Below are positions 8,410-17,340 of a DNA stretch of 64,000 bases, in pieces; the first letter of the stretch is position 1; each line of letters starts with the position of its first letter. Source of the stretch: JAUUSJ01 sp964439395 (GTDB taxonomy: Bacteria; Bacillota; Clostridia; Lachnospirales; Lachnospiraceae); contig CAYTNV010000001.1 of NCBI GenBank assembly GCA_964439395.1, positions 186,001 through 250,000 of the forward strand. The letters run 5' to 3'. The notes under the pieces were generated by a model that was given only the letters and a program-made list of their open reading frames with translations, ran no database searches and was not told where the DNA came from. The translations under genes and the position numbers were made by a program.

Positions 8410-9369
8410 ATGAAAATTAAAAAAATTATGGCGCTTGCAATGGCAGCGGCAATGACATTTTCAATTGTAGCATGTGGTGCTGTATCAATTGACGGAGAAT
8501 CTTCAAAAAAAGAAGAATCAAAAGAAGGTGGAAGCAATGAGAAAATTGGAAACGGAAGTATTGGATTTTCTGTTTCTACTTTAAATAATCCGTTCTTTGT
8601 CACTTTGACAGAGGGTGCCAAGGACAAGGCTAAAGAATTAGATGCAGAGCTTATCGTAGTAGACGCAGGTGATGATGCGGCAAAGCAGACAAATGATATT
8701 GAGGATTTGATTTCTAAAAATATTAGTGTTTTAGTTGTAAACCCAGTAGATTCTGATGCGGTAGCTCCAGCGGTTAAAGATGCTATGGCGAAGGGAATTA
8801 AGGTAGTTACGGTTGATCGTGGTGTAAATGGGGTAGAAGTTGATTGCTCAATTGCTTCTGATAATGTAGCTGGCGCAGCTATGGCTACAGAATATTTAGT
8901 AGAAAAAGTTGGTAAGGCAGCTAAGGTAGCTGAGCTTGAAGGAGTTTCTGGAGCTTCCGCTACAATTGACCGTGGGGAAGGTTTCCATCAGGTAGCAGAT
9001 AAGGAATTGGATGTTGTTGCAAAACAGACTGCAAACTTTAATCGTTCAGAAGGTATGTCCGTAATGGAAAATATGCTTCAGGCTAATTCTGATATTGTTG
9101 GTGTATTTTCTCATAATGATGAGATGGCACTTGGCGCAGTAGAGGCAATCGCAGCAACTGGAAAGGATATCGCAGTTGTTGGATTTGACGCAACAGATGA
9201 TGCTGTTACAGCAGTTAAGGATGGTAAGATGGCAGCGACTGTGGCACAAAAGCCAGAGCTTATGGGAGCAACAGCTATTGAGACAGCTAATTCTCTGGTA
9301 AAGGGAGAGACAGTAGAAAAATCAATTCCAGTAGAAGTAGAATTGATTACAGAAGAAAACGCAAAATAA
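8410..9369 (+). CDS. rbsB: Ribose-binding lipoprotein
   Basis: Extracellular substrate-binding lipoprotein, 319 aa. The signal peptide ends in a lipobox (IVACG, Cys near residue 18), followed by a short charged linker (SSKKEESKEGGSNEK) and a periplasmic-binding fold (IGFSVSTLNNPFFVTL at the start, GVFSHNDEMALGAVEA and VVGFDATDDAV later) typical of ribose/galactose binders. It starts behind a GGGAGGA ribosome site. It is last in the operon and followed by a hairpin terminator; the 107-nt gap before it may allow separate expression, as binding proteins are usually made in excess. Confidence 0.93.
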   Translation: MKIKKIMALAMAAAMTFSIVACGAVSIDGESSKKEESKEGGSNEKIGNGSIGFSVSTLNNPFFVTLTEGAKDKAKELDAELIVVDAGDDAAKQTNDIEDLISKNISVLVVNPVDSDAVAPAVKDAMAKGIKVVTVDRGVNGVEVDCSIASDNVAGAAMATEYLVEKVGKAAKVAELEGVSGASATIDRGEGFHQVADKELDVVAKQTANFNRSEGMSVMENMLQANSDIVGVFSHNDEMALGAVEAIAATGKDIAVVGFDATDDAVTAVKDGKMAATVAQKPELMGATAIETANSLVKGETVEKSIPVEVELITEENAK

Positions 9370-9464
9370 TTTTTTAGGGAATTGCCAGAAAAGCCGTTAT
9401 ATAATATACTTTGTTAGATGGTCATAAATTAGTTATAAAATAGCACTTAAAAAGAATATAAAGC

Positions 9465-9505
9465 ATGAAAAAGAGTATGCGGTGCAGAGTATACTCTTTT
9501 TTCAT
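9465..9505 (+). terminator. Terminator of the ribose operon
   Basis: Stem ATGAAAAAGAGTAT (9465-9478) pairs with ATACTCTTTTTTCAT (9491-9505), with one bulged T and a T-rich descending arm, about 95 nt after rbsB. The 9370-9658 gap holds this and the next hairpin and no gene. Confidence 0.75.
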
Positions 9506-9608
9506 ATTTTCTTATTTCTCACAATAACATTATTTAGAAAAATTTGGAGATAGATATCTTCCTTTTTTGAGCAGTACTAGAGGAGAAAGAGATGAGATGT
9601 AAAACATG

Positions 9609-9638
9609 GCCACAAAGTATATGAATTTACTTTGTGGC
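9609..9638. terminator. Terminator of the cotJ operon
   Basis: GCCACAAAGTA (9609-9619) pairs perfectly with TACTTTGTGGC (9628-9638). On the minus strand it lies 20 nt past the cotJC stop and is followed by a short T-rich tail. Confidence 0.65.
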
Positions 9639-9658
9639 TTATGCTATTGTTTATTGTG

Positions 9659-10264
9659 TTAGCATTTTGTATTATCAAATGCAGGATTAAATGCATAGAA
9701 GTTTTTAGAATCTAAACGATCTTGCACACGTCTTAAAGCTTCACCAAATCTCTGGAAATGAACAATTTCTCTCTCACGAAGGAATTTAATTGGTTCACAA
9801 ATTTCAGGGTCTTTGACAAGACGGATAATATTGTCATATGTTGTTCGAGCCTTTTGTTCTGCAGCCAAATCTTCCGTTAAATCGGTGATAGGATCACCTT
9901 TTGACTGGAAGAATTTGGAGGTGAAAGCTTCTCCACTTGCTGCAATAGGCCAAAGACCAACTGTATGGTCTACATAATAATCAGCAAATCCCTGTTCCTT
10001 AATTTGTTCTATCGTCAAATTTCTTGTAAGCTGATGCACAATTGCGCTGATCATTTCCATATGTGCAAGTTCTTCTGTACCGATGTCAGTGAGAAGCCCT
10101 GCTATCTCAGGGTAAGGCATGGCATAGCGTTGAGAAATATAGCGCATAGAAGCTGATAATTCGCCGTCTGGACCTCCAAATTGAGTTATAATTACTTTCG
10201 CTATTTTTGCATCGGTCTTTTTTATATTTACTGGAAATTGTAATCTTTTCTCATAATTCCACAT
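9659..10264 (-). CDS. cotJC: Spore coat protein CotJC (manganese-catalase fold)
   Basis: 201 aa, matching the CotJC family, a manganese-catalase-like ferritin-fold protein of the spore coat. The metal-binding pattern is visible in two helices: Glu in DGELSASMRY, the EELAHMEMI motif near residue 66, then EQKARTTYDNI and REREIVHFQRFGEALR. It may detoxify peroxide in or around the spore coat. It is last in a three-gene operon (cotJA-cotJB-cotJC). The operon marks the organism as spore-forming. Confidence 0.93.
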   Translation of the reverse strand: MWNYEKRLQFPVNIKKTDAKIAKVIITQFGGPDGELSASMRYISQRYAMPYPEIAGLLTDIGTEELAHMEMISAIVHQLTRNLTIEQIKEQGFADYYVDHTVGLWPIAASGEAFTSKFFQSKGDPITDLTEDLAAEQKARTTYDNIIRLVKDPEICEPIKFLREREIVHFQRFGEALRRVQDRLDSKNFYAFNPAFDNTKC

Positions 10265-10267
10265 ATA

Positions 10268-10525
10268 TTAATCCTCCATTTCCCAAGGCCAAGGCTGTTT
10301 TGCCCATTCCCAGCATCGGTCATTTGACGCTGTTGAGATTGTTAAAGGTCCAAAATGAGCAGCATATTCTCTAAGCGCTTGATTTCTCGCTTTATTATAA
10401 TTATTAAAATACTCTAATGCTTCTTTATTATCTGGATGTGTGTCCAAAAATAATTTTGCTTCATCCACAGCAAAACTTACCGCATTAATATAATCCATTA
10501 ATTTTTTTTGATCGATTCCTCTCAT
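10268..10525 (-). CDS. cotJB: Spore coat protein CotJB
   Basis: Small acidic/aromatic coat peptide with the CotJB hallmarks: helix LFLDTHPDNKEALEYFNNYN and a Trp-rich end (WAKQPWPWEME). The start is placed at the ATG for MRGIDQKK, because the ATG four codons upstream is directly abutted by AAGGAG with no spacer; the true start may differ by those four residues. It overlaps the cotJA stop and is separated from cotJC by 3 nt. Confidence 0.88.
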   Translation of the reverse strand: MRGIDQKKLMDYINAVSFAVDEAKLFLDTHPDNKEALEYFNNYNKARNQALREYAAHFGPLTISTASNDRCWEWAKQPWPWEMED

Positions 10526-10752
10526 TTCGAACAACATCTCCTTCCATAAAATGGTAAATCTAACTCTTGGAAGATTGTGCCTTTACAAAATCCTTCGTCA
10601 GGTTTATAAAGTTTTTGCCATTTTTGCCATTTTACATAGGCCATAGCTAAGACCATATCATCATTTTTTTCATGAGTATGAGGATAGTCTGGCTTATCGT
10701 AGTTACAAGAACGTTTCCTGTCATAATTACATTGATTTCTACAGTTCGCCAT
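10522..10752 (-). CDS. cotJA: Spore coat associated protein CotJA
   Basis: 76 aa from the ATG at 10750-10752, chosen because AAAGGAG lies 7-8 nt upstream of it; the longer open frame has no such site. The motif LAMAYVKWQKWQKLYKPDEG and the end GTIFQELDLPFYGRR match CotJA. The N-terminus is Cys/Asn/Lys-rich. First gene of the operon. A mother-cell sigma factor would be expected upstream, but I could not identify a convincing sigma-E or sigma-K box. Confidence 0.88.
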   Translation of the reverse strand: MANCRNQCNYDRKRSCNYDKPDYPHTHEKNDDMVLAMAYVKWQKWQKLYKPDEGFCKGTIFQELDLPFYGRRCCSK

Positions 10753-10964
10753 TTTGCTTTCTCCTTTCTTTTTTTGAAACAAGTTTTGCTTGTTTAACAT
10801 CATAGTATGTCGTTTCTTCTCGCTTTGTGCTTTATATATCATTGTAGAAGCAAGATATTTTTAGTATGAGAAAAAAGAAGAGAGAAATGTAAAAATAGTG
10901 AATGTAAATATTGTTAAATTTACAGGTCATTTATAAAAAGTTTTTTGGTAATAAAGTTTAACAC

Positions 10965-10993
10965 TTTACTGTCTGAAAAAAAAATGGTATAAT
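10965..10993 (+). promoter_or_regulatory. Promoter of the ior operon
   Basis: TTTACT (10965-10970), 17-bp spacer, TATAAT (10988-10993). It lies 48 nt upstream of the TrpR-like gene and is the only clear promoter before iorA. Confidence 0.7.
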
Positions 10994-11040
10994 ACGAGAG
11001 ACATTAAGTGAACAATTTCGGGAAAATGAAGGGAGTAATT

Positions 11041-11337
11041 ATGGCAAAACGTGTTTTAAGTGAACGTAAAAAGACAATGTACCAGGCAATCCTGGAATTG
11101 AAGGATTTAGATGAATGTTGTGCCTTTTTTGATGATCTTTGTACTGTGACAGAGCTTCGCGCAATGGAACAGAGATTTGAGGTGGCAAGTATGTTACATA
11201 GAGACAAGGTGTATACAGAGATCATGCAGACAACAAATGCAAGCTCTGCAACCATCAGCCGTGTAAATCGTATGTTAAATTATGGAACAGGCTGTCTGGG
11301 AGAGATTCTAGATAGAATGGATGAGAAGCAGAAATAA
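11041..11337 (+). CDS. TrpR-superfamily regulator, YerC/YecD family
   Basis: 98-aa DNA-binding protein. The ATG at 11041 is preferred over a GTG at 11008 because GGGAG lies at the right distance. It shows the TrpR-like all-helical fold, including TVTELRAMEQRFEVASML (helices around the first turn) and TNASSATISRVNRMLNYG (recognition helix). The family is widespread in Firmicutes; its ligand is generally unknown. Here it is directly in front of iorA (20 nt) and shares its promoter, suggesting a link to aromatic amino acid catabolism. That is inference from position. Confidence 0.88.
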   Translation: MAKRVLSERKKTMYQAILELKDLDECCAFFDDLCTVTELRAMEQRFEVASMLHRDKVYTEIMQTTNASSATISRVNRMLNYGTGCLGEILDRMDEKQK

Positions 11338-11357
11338 AGAATAGAAAGGATTTTACC

Positions 11358-13097
11358 ATGAGACAATTAATGTTAGGTAACAAGGCTTTTGCTAGAGGTC
11401 TTTACGAGGCTGGATGTAATGTTGTTTCTAGCTATCCTGGAACTCCAAGTACAGAGGTAACAGAAGAAGCTGCAAAATTTGAAGAAATTTATTGTGAATG
11501 GGCTCCAAATGAGAAGGTTGCGATGGAAGTCGCTTTTGGAGCCTCACTTGCTGGTAAGAGAAGTTTTTGTGGTATGAAGCATGTTGGATTAAATGTTGCA
11601 GCAGATCCATTATTTACATGCTCATATACAGGCGTAAACGGAGGTATGGTCATTTGTGTGGCAGATGATGCTGGAATGCATTCTTCTCAAAATGAGCAAG
11701 ATTCCCGCCATCACGCAATTGCATCTAAAATTCCGATGCTTGAGCCATCAGACTCTTCCGAGGCGTTGGAATTTACTAAGAAGGCATTTGAGCTTTCAGA
11801 GCAGTTTGACACGCCAGTTATTATTAAAATGTGTACGAGGGTGGCACATTCTCAAAGTATTGTAGAGACGGGTGAGAGAGTAGAGAAGGAAGCAATTCCT
11901 TATAAGAAAAACATTGCAAAATATGTTATGATGCCAGGAAATGCGATTCGTCGTCATCCGATTGTGGAGGAGCGTACTAGAAAATTAATCGCATATGCAG
12001 AAGATTGCGAGTTTAATAGAGTGGAGATGGGAGATCCTTCTATCGGTATTATTACTTCTTCGACAAGCTATCAGTATGCGAAGGAAGTATTTGGAGATAA
12101 GGCATCTATTTTAAAATTAGGTATGGTTAATCCACTTCCAGAAAAATTAGTTTTGGATTTCGCTGCAAAAGTAGATAAGCTTGTTATTATTGAGGAATTA
12201 GATCCTATTATTGAAAATCACTGTAAGCAATTAGGTTTAGAGGTAACTGGAAAAGACGTATTTCCATTAGAAGGAGAGTTTAGTCAGACAATGGTGGCAC
12301 AAAAGCTTGGCATAGAGCTTCCAGTCTCCAAAAAATTAGATGAGGCTCTTCCAGGAAGACCTCCAGTTATGTGCGCTGGATGTCCGCATAGAGGATTATT
12401 TTATATATTATCTAAAAATAAATGTACAGTTTTAGGTGATATCGGATGTTATACGCTTGGTGCGGTAGCTCCACTTTCTGCCATGGAAATGACACTTTGT
12501 ATGGGAGCTTCTATTAGTTCTGTTCACGGTTTTAATAAAGCTTTAGGCGAAGAGAGTGAGGGAAAGACAGTTGCAGTTATCGGAGATTCCACATTTATGC
12601 ATTCAGGTATGACAGGTCTTGCCAATATTGCCTATAACCAAAGTAATTCTACTGTTATTATTTTAGATAATTCTATAACAGGTATGACAGGTCACCAGCA
12701 AAACCCAACAACTGGATATAATATTAAGGGAGATCCAGCAGGTAAGATTGATTTAGAGGCATTATGTCATGCAATGGGATTTAATCGAGTTGCCGTTGTA
12801 GATCCTTATGATTTAGCACAATGCGATAAGGTAGTTAAGGAAGAATTAGCTGCAAAAGAGCCGTCTGTTATTATTAGTAGACGTCCTTGTGCATTATTAA
12901 AATATGTAAAGCATGATAAACCATTAGTTGTAGAAGAAAAGAATTGTGTGGGATGTAAATCCTGTATGCGTCTTGGATGTCCTGCGATTAGTATTAAAAA
13001 TAAAAAGGCAGTTATCGATGCAACACTCTGTGTAGGATGCGGTGTCTGTCAGCAGTTATGTAAATTTGATGCATTACAGTCAAAGGAGGTAGAATAA
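11358..13097 (+). CDS. iorA: Indolepyruvate ferredoxin oxidoreductase, alpha subunit
   Basis: 579 aa. It oxidatively decarboxylates aryl-pyruvates (from Trp, Phe, Tyr) to aryl-acetyl-CoA with reduction of ferredoxin. The N-terminal thiamine-diphosphate pyrimidine domain (SSYPGTPSTEVTEE, WAPNEKVAMEVAFG) is followed by a linker with the conserved CAGCPHRG and a C-terminal pyrophosphate domain (GDSTFMHSGMTGL, then the DNSITGMTGHQQNP loop). Two 4Fe-4S clusters close the protein (CVGCKSCMRLGC and CVGCGVCQQLC). It is followed by iorB after 1 nt, so the two subunits are co-expressed. Confidence 0.96.
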   Translation: MRQLMLGNKAFARGLYEAGCNVVSSYPGTPSTEVTEEAAKFEEIYCEWAPNEKVAMEVAFGASLAGKRSFCGMKHVGLNVAADPLFTCSYTGVNGGMVICVADDAGMHSSQNEQDSRHHAIASKIPMLEPSDSSEALEFTKKAFELSEQFDTPVIIKMCTRVAHSQSIVETGERVEKEAIPYKKNIAKYVMMPGNAIRRHPIVEERTRKLIAYAEDCEFNRVEMGDPSIGIITSSTSYQYAKEVFGDKASILKLGMVNPLPEKLVLDFAAKVDKLVIIEELDPIIENHCKQLGLEVTGKDVFPLEGEFSQTMVAQKLGIELPVSKKLDEALPGRPPVMCAGCPHRGLFYILSKNKCTVLGDIGCYTLGAVAPLSAMEMTLCMGASISSVHGFNKALGEESEGKTVAVIGDSTFMHSGMTGLANIAYNQSNSTVIILDNSITGMTGHQQNPTTGYNIKGDPAGKIDLEALCHAMGFNRVAVVDPYDLAQCDKVVKEELAAKEPSVIISRRPCALLKYVKHDKPLVVEEKNCVGCKSCMRLGCPAISIKNKKAVIDATLCVGCGVCQQLCKFDALQSKEVE

Positions 13098-13098
13098 G

Positions 13099-13668
13099 AT
13101 GACAAAAAATATTATGATTGTCGGTGTTGGCGGACAGGGATCTCTTTTGGCGAGTAAGCTTCTTGGTCATCTTCTTCTCACAGAGGGGTATGATGTAAAA
13201 GTATCTGAGGTACATGGAATGAGTCAAAGAGGTGGAAGTGTAGTAACTTACGTAAGGTTTGGGGAGAAGGTATATTCCCCTATTATCGATAAGGGAGAGG
13301 CGGACTTTATCGTTTCCTTTGAGAAGCTGGAGGCTGCAAGATACATAGAGTTTTTGAAGGCTGATGGAAGAATTGTGACAAATACACAGGAGATTGATCC
13401 GATGCCAGTTATCACAGGTGCCGCACAGTACCCAGAAAATCTAGTGGAAAAGATGGAAGAACTGGGGATTTTGGTAGATGCAATGGATTGTCTGTCTCTT
13501 GCTAACGAGGCCGGTTCTTCTAAAGCGGTTAATATCGTATTGATGGGAAGGCTTTCCAAATATTTTGATATTCCAGTAGAAAAATGGGAGAAGGCGATTG
13601 AAGCTTGTGTACCACCTAAGTTTTTAGAGTTAAATAAAAAAGCATTTGTTCTTGGAAGAGAGCAGTAG
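13099..13668 (+). CDS. iorB: Indolepyruvate ferredoxin oxidoreductase, beta subunit
   Basis: 189 aa, gamma-type domain of 2-oxoacid:ferredoxin oxidoreductases. It has the nucleotide/CoA-binding GVGGQGSLLASKLL at the N-terminus and SEVHGMSQRGGSVVTYVRFG near residue 36, both diagnostic. It pairs with the upstream IorA. It is followed after 81 nt by an aryl-CoA ligase gene, consistent with conversion of the CoA ester to the free aryl acid and ATP in the reverse direction. Confidence 0.95.
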   Translation: MTKNIMIVGVGGQGSLLASKLLGHLLLTEGYDVKVSEVHGMSQRGGSVVTYVRFGEKVYSPIIDKGEADFIVSFEKLEAARYIEFLKADGRIVTNTQEIDPMPVITGAAQYPENLVEKMEELGILVDAMDCLSLANEAGSSKAVNIVLMGRLSKYFDIPVEKWEKAIEACVPPKFLELNKKAFVLGREQ

Positions 13669-13749
13669 GAAACTGTAAATCAAAAAGAGAGTATAAAATG
13701 GGAGGGTTCCTCTCGGTTTATAGAAAATTTTAAAATAGGGAGAAGAAAC

Positions 13750-15054
13750 ATGAAGAATTACTATCAACCAGAAATTGAGACAATGCCACTTGAGCAGCTT
13801 CAGGCATTGCAAAGTGAGAGACTTGTAGAGCAGGTAAAACATGTATATGAGAACGTAGAATTTTACCGCAATAAGATGGATGCGGCGGGAGTAAAGCCAG
13901 AGGATATCAAGGGTATCGATGATTTATATAAGCTTCCATTTATTGAGAAGGATGACTTACGCGACCAGTATCCATATGGATTATTAGGTGTACCTCTATC
14001 TGAATGTGTACGTATTCAATCTACAAGTGGAACAACAGGACGCCGCGTTGTTGCATTCTATACACAAGAAGATATTGATCTTTGGGATGATTGCTGTGCG
14101 CGTGCTATTGTAGCTGCTGGTGGAACAAAAGACGATGTCTGCCATGTATGTTATGGATATGGATTATTTACAGGTGGTCCTGGTTTAAATGGTGGCTCTC
14201 ATAAGGTTGGATGTTTGACACTTCCTATGTCCTCAGGAAACACAGAGAGACAGCTTCAGTTTATGACAGACCTTGGCTCTAATATCCTTTGTTGTACTCC
14301 TTCCTACGCTGCCAATTTAGGAGAGGCGATTGCAGAAAAAGGATTGAAAGATAAGCTTAAATTAAAAGCTGGTATTTTTGGGGCAGAGCCTTGGACAGAG
14401 GAGATGAGAGCAAATATTGAGGAGGCTCTTGGAATTAAGGCATATGATATTTATGGCTTGACAGAGATTTCTGGACCTGGTGTATCTTTTGAGTGTGAAG
14501 AGCAAGCTGGTATGCATATTCAAGAAGATCATTTCATCGCTGAGATTATTAATCCGGATACAGGAGAAGTTTTACCAGAGGGTGAAGTTGGAGAGTTAGT
14601 ATTTTCTTGTATTACAAAGAAGGCATTTCCACTTCTTCGCTATCGCACACGTGATCTTTGCTATTTGACAAGAAAGCCTTGTTCTTGTGGACGTACTCAT
14701 ATTCGTATGCATAAACCTATGGGAAGAAGTGACGATATGATGGTTGTCAAAGGTGTCAATGTATGGCCATCTCAGATTGAGGCTGTTTTATTACAGCAGG
14801 GATATCAGGCAAACTATCAGATTGTGGTAGATCGTATTGGCAACAATGATACAATTGAGGTACAAGTTGAACTCACACCAGAGATGGTTGAGGCAAATGA
14901 TGTTTCAGTAGAAAATAGAGAGAAGAAAATCGTAGCAGGTCTTAAATCTATGTTGGGTATCCGCGTGGATGTAAAGGTTGTGGAGCCTAAGACAATCGCG
15001 CGCAGCGAGGGTAAAGCAGTTCGTGTTATTGATAAGAGAGATTTATACAAATAG
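13750..15054 (+). CDS. Phenylacetate-CoA ligase family protein
   Basis: 434 aa, adenylate-forming enzyme of the PaaK family. ATP/AMP motifs: STSGTTGRRVVAFYTQEDI near residue 93, YGLTEISGPGVS near residue 236, and a C-terminal RSDDMMVVKGVNVWPSQIE hinge. A Cys-rich bend (CSCGRTH) is common in anaerobic members. With iorAB it forms an operon for aryl-pyruvates. In fermenting anaerobes this ligase probably runs toward aryl acetate plus ATP, giving substrate-level phosphorylation (known for the pathway, inferred here). It could equally activate aryl acids. Confidence 0.9.
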   Translation: MKNYYQPEIETMPLEQLQALQSERLVEQVKHVYENVEFYRNKMDAAGVKPEDIKGIDDLYKLPFIEKDDLRDQYPYGLLGVPLSECVRIQSTSGTTGRRVVAFYTQEDIDLWDDCCARAIVAAGGTKDDVCHVCYGYGLFTGGPGLNGGSHKVGCLTLPMSSGNTERQLQFMTDLGSNILCCTPSYAANLGEAIAEKGLKDKLKLKAGIFGAEPWTEEMRANIEEALGIKAYDIYGLTEISGPGVSFECEEQAGMHIQEDHFIAEIINPDTGEVLPEGEVGELVFSCITKKAFPLLRYRTRDLCYLTRKPCSCGRTHIRMHKPMGRSDDMMVVKGVNVWPSQIEAVLLQQGYQANYQIVVDRIGNNDTIEVQVELTPEMVEANDVSVENREKKIVAGLKSMLGIRVDVKVVEPKTIARSEGKAVRVIDKRDLYK

Positions 15055-15071
15055 ACGATAATGATAAAGAT

Positions 15072-15102
15072 AGGGGTTGTTCAAGAAAACAACTCCTTTT
15101 TA
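15072..15102 (+). terminator. Terminator of the ior operon
   Basis: GGGGTTGTT pairs with AACAACTCC (one G-T pair) and is followed by TTTTTAT, 18 nt past the ligase stop. Confidence 0.8.
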
Positions 15103-15134
15103 TCGGAATATTTTTAAATTATAAATAATAAATT

Positions 15135-15193
15135 ATTTCAAAAAAAATGCAAGAAAATGTTATAGCAACATTTTCTTGCATTTTTTTTGAAAT
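15135..15193. terminator. Perfect 27-bp inverted repeat, second terminator
   Basis: Left arm 15135-15161 and right arm 15167-15193 are perfectly complementary over 27 bp with a 5-nt loop and an A8/T8 segment inside the stem. It follows the ior terminator and precedes the PTS regulator by about 60 nt. It is probably an insulating bidirectional terminator. Confidence 0.65.
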
Positions 15194-15222
15194 ACATCGA
15201 ACTGTTTTTTTAAAAAGAGGAA

Positions 15223-15231
15223 TGCTATACT
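15223..15231 (+). promoter_or_regulatory. Extended -10 promoter of the PTS operon
   Basis: TGCTATACT is an extended -10 element (TGn-TATACT), 24 nt upstream of the regulator start. The -35 region (near 15203) is weak, fitting an activator-dependent or low-level promoter. Confidence 0.45.
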
Positions 15232-15254
15232 TAATATACAGATGAGGTGAAAAT

Positions 15255-17336
15255 ATGAATAAGAGATCTCGAGAAATATTATCTCAACTAATTACAAAAA
15301 ATGAGTATGGTCAAACAGTAACAATGAAGGATTTGATGGAAAAATTTCAAGTATCTAGTAGAACGATTCGATATGATATTGAACAAATTAATGATTATTT
15401 ATCTAAAAATCATTTAGAACCATTAAATTTGGAAAGACAAGGGGTGATAAAGACAGCACTTGATATTAGAAAAGCAAGAGAGTTATTAATGGAAGAAGGA
15501 TTTTATAGTTTTAAACTTTCTAAAAAAGATAGATTAGCTTTTACAGCTGTTCTTTTAATTTGTGCGGATTATTATATTACATTAGCAGAAATTGCGGACC
15601 AGCTTTTTGTTAGTCGCTCAACCGTTATTCAAGATTTGGAAAGTATTAAAAAATTTTTCCAAAAGCAGCAGTTATTTTTAATATCTCACTCTAATAAGGG
15701 ATTGCTTTTAGAGGGAATGGAAGTGAAAAAAAGAAGCTTGTTGTTTCGGCTAATTCAATCAGATAGCAGTATATTTAAAGAATTGCCAGTTTTACATCAT
15801 ATAATAGAATCTATCTCTAAAAATACAGGGGTGGAGTTGGAAGACAGAACGGTTATAGAGAAGATTCTTAATGAGGCAGAGCATGTATATGGCAGGTTTT
15901 GGACAGATGATTCATTTTTAAAGCTGCGAAATTATTTGGAGTTATCTATTTATCGCCTGAAAAAAGGACATTATGTTGAGATTCGGGAGGAAAAAAATAG
16001 TAAATGGGATATGGCTAAAGGAATTCTAGGTCAAATAGAACAATTTATTGTCAAAGATATTCCAGATTCAGAAGTATATTTTTTGACAAGAGTTTTGAAT
16101 AGTTTGAAATATATAAAAAAAGAAACTAGCAATAAAGAGATTGTAAAAATGCAGGTTATAACAAGAAGTTTTATTAATAATATTTCAAATGATATCGGAA
16201 TTAACTTACAGGGAGATTATATTTTTTATGAAAATTTAATTAATCATTTAGAGTCCACGTTTTCAATTGTTAATAATGCTGGGGCAGTTAATTCTGTTGT
16301 AAATCAGATACTCCATCGGTATCCAGAAGTAAAGAGTGTAACAACAAGAAATGTCTCAATATTTGAAGAGTATATTGGGAGAAAGCTTTCTGATGATGAG
16401 ATTGCATATATAGTAGTACATATATGTGCATCAATTGAGAGAAATAGGAATGAGACGATACGTTATTCTGTTATCCTAGTATGTAATGGAGGAATTGGAA
16501 CATCGCAGCTTTTATTAGCGAGGCTTGAAAAATTCTTTCACTTGAATGTCTTGGATATTATACCTGTTCATGATATTAAAAATATGAATTTAGACAATGT
16601 GGACATTGTGATTTCAACAATTGCTTTAGATAATTGGGGGATTGAATATATACAAGTAGATCCATTATTAAATGATGAGGATTGTATTCGTGTAGGAGAA
16701 AAATTATCTAAAATTAAACCTAAATTATCGGAAAAAAAGAAAGAGGTAATTGGTTGGGAAAGTCCAATAGACACAATAAAAAGAATAAAAGAAATTTTAG
16801 AGGAGAGTCAAGATGATTTGGAAACTCTAAAAAAATTAAAACGTATAACAAATGCTTTTTTTGAAAAGAAGCATGATCTGCTAACAGATTTTCTTCCTTC
16901 AAAAGCGATTCGACTTAATGTAGAATGTTCGGATTGGATGGAAGCGATACGAAAATCAGCCGAATATTTATTGGAGCAAGGAGCGATTAAGCCGGAATAT
17001 GTGGAAGCAATGATTGAAAACGTCAAAGAAAATGGTCCCTATATTGTAGTGGGACCAGGCTTTGCTCTTCCACATGAGGCTTTAGATGCAGGAGCAGTCA
17101 AGGTCGGAATGAGTTTAATTCAATTGAAGACACCAGTTCCTTTTGGGAGAGAAGGGTTAGATCCAGTGGAGTGGGTATGTTGTCTGAGCGCTATTAATAA
17201 AGAAACACATTTAAAAGCAATGTTTCATTTGATTAATTTGTTTAATAATAGAAGCTTTCGAGAGGATATCAAAAAGAGTGCTACGCGAGAAGAAGTTTTT
17301 GGAATAATAGAACGATATGAATATGAAATGAGGTAA
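15255..17336 (+). CDS. PTS-regulated transcriptional activator/antiterminator (BglG/MtlR type)
   Basis: 693 aa, multidomain regulator. An HTH (DLMEKFQVSSRTIRYDIEQI) and a second HTH near residue 112 (EIADQLFVSRSTVIQDLES) come first. Two PRD domains follow (about residues 165-265 and 285-400; conserved His in the second at IAYIVVHICASIERN), then an EIIB-like domain (LVCNGGIGTSQLLLARL, containing a Cys) and an EIIA-like domain (GPYIVVGPGFALPHEALDA, with the phospho-His). This architecture is typical of activators whose activity is set by PTS phosphorylation. It starts the operon for the Gat-type PTS directly behind it (4-nt gap), so it most likely activates that operon. Confidence 0.9.
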   Translation: MNKRSREILSQLITKNEYGQTVTMKDLMEKFQVSSRTIRYDIEQINDYLSKNHLEPLNLERQGVIKTALDIRKARELLMEEGFYSFKLSKKDRLAFTAVLLICADYYITLAEIADQLFVSRSTVIQDLESIKKFFQKQQLFLISHSNKGLLLEGMEVKKRSLLFRLIQSDSSIFKELPVLHHIIESISKNTGVELEDRTVIEKILNEAEHVYGRFWTDDSFLKLRNYLELSIYRLKKGHYVEIREEKNSKWDMAKGILGQIEQFIVKDIPDSEVYFLTRVLNSLKYIKKETSNKEIVKMQVITRSFINNISNDIGINLQGDYIFYENLINHLESTFSIVNNAGAVNSVVNQILHRYPEVKSVTTRNVSIFEEYIGRKLSDDEIAYIVVHICASIERNRNETIRYSVILVCNGGIGTSQLLLARLEKFFHLNVLDIIPVHDIKNMNLDNVDIVISTIALDNWGIEYIQVDPLLNDEDCIRVGEKLSKIKPKLSEKKKEVIGWESPIDTIKRIKEILEESQDDLETLKKLKRITNAFFEKKHDLLTDFLPSKAIRLNVECSDWMEAIRKSAEYLLEQGAIKPEYVEAMIENVKENGPYIVVGPGFALPHEALDAGAVKVGMSLIQLKTPVPFGREGLDPVEWVCCLSAINKETHLKAMFHLINLFNNRSFREDIKKSATREEVFGIIERYEYEMR

Positions 17337-17340
17337 AAAA

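Noticed and set aside
10753..10842. Longer N-terminus for CotJA
   Set aside because: The extra 30 residues lack a ribosome site and do not resemble CotJA, whereas the internal ATG has AAAGGAG in place.
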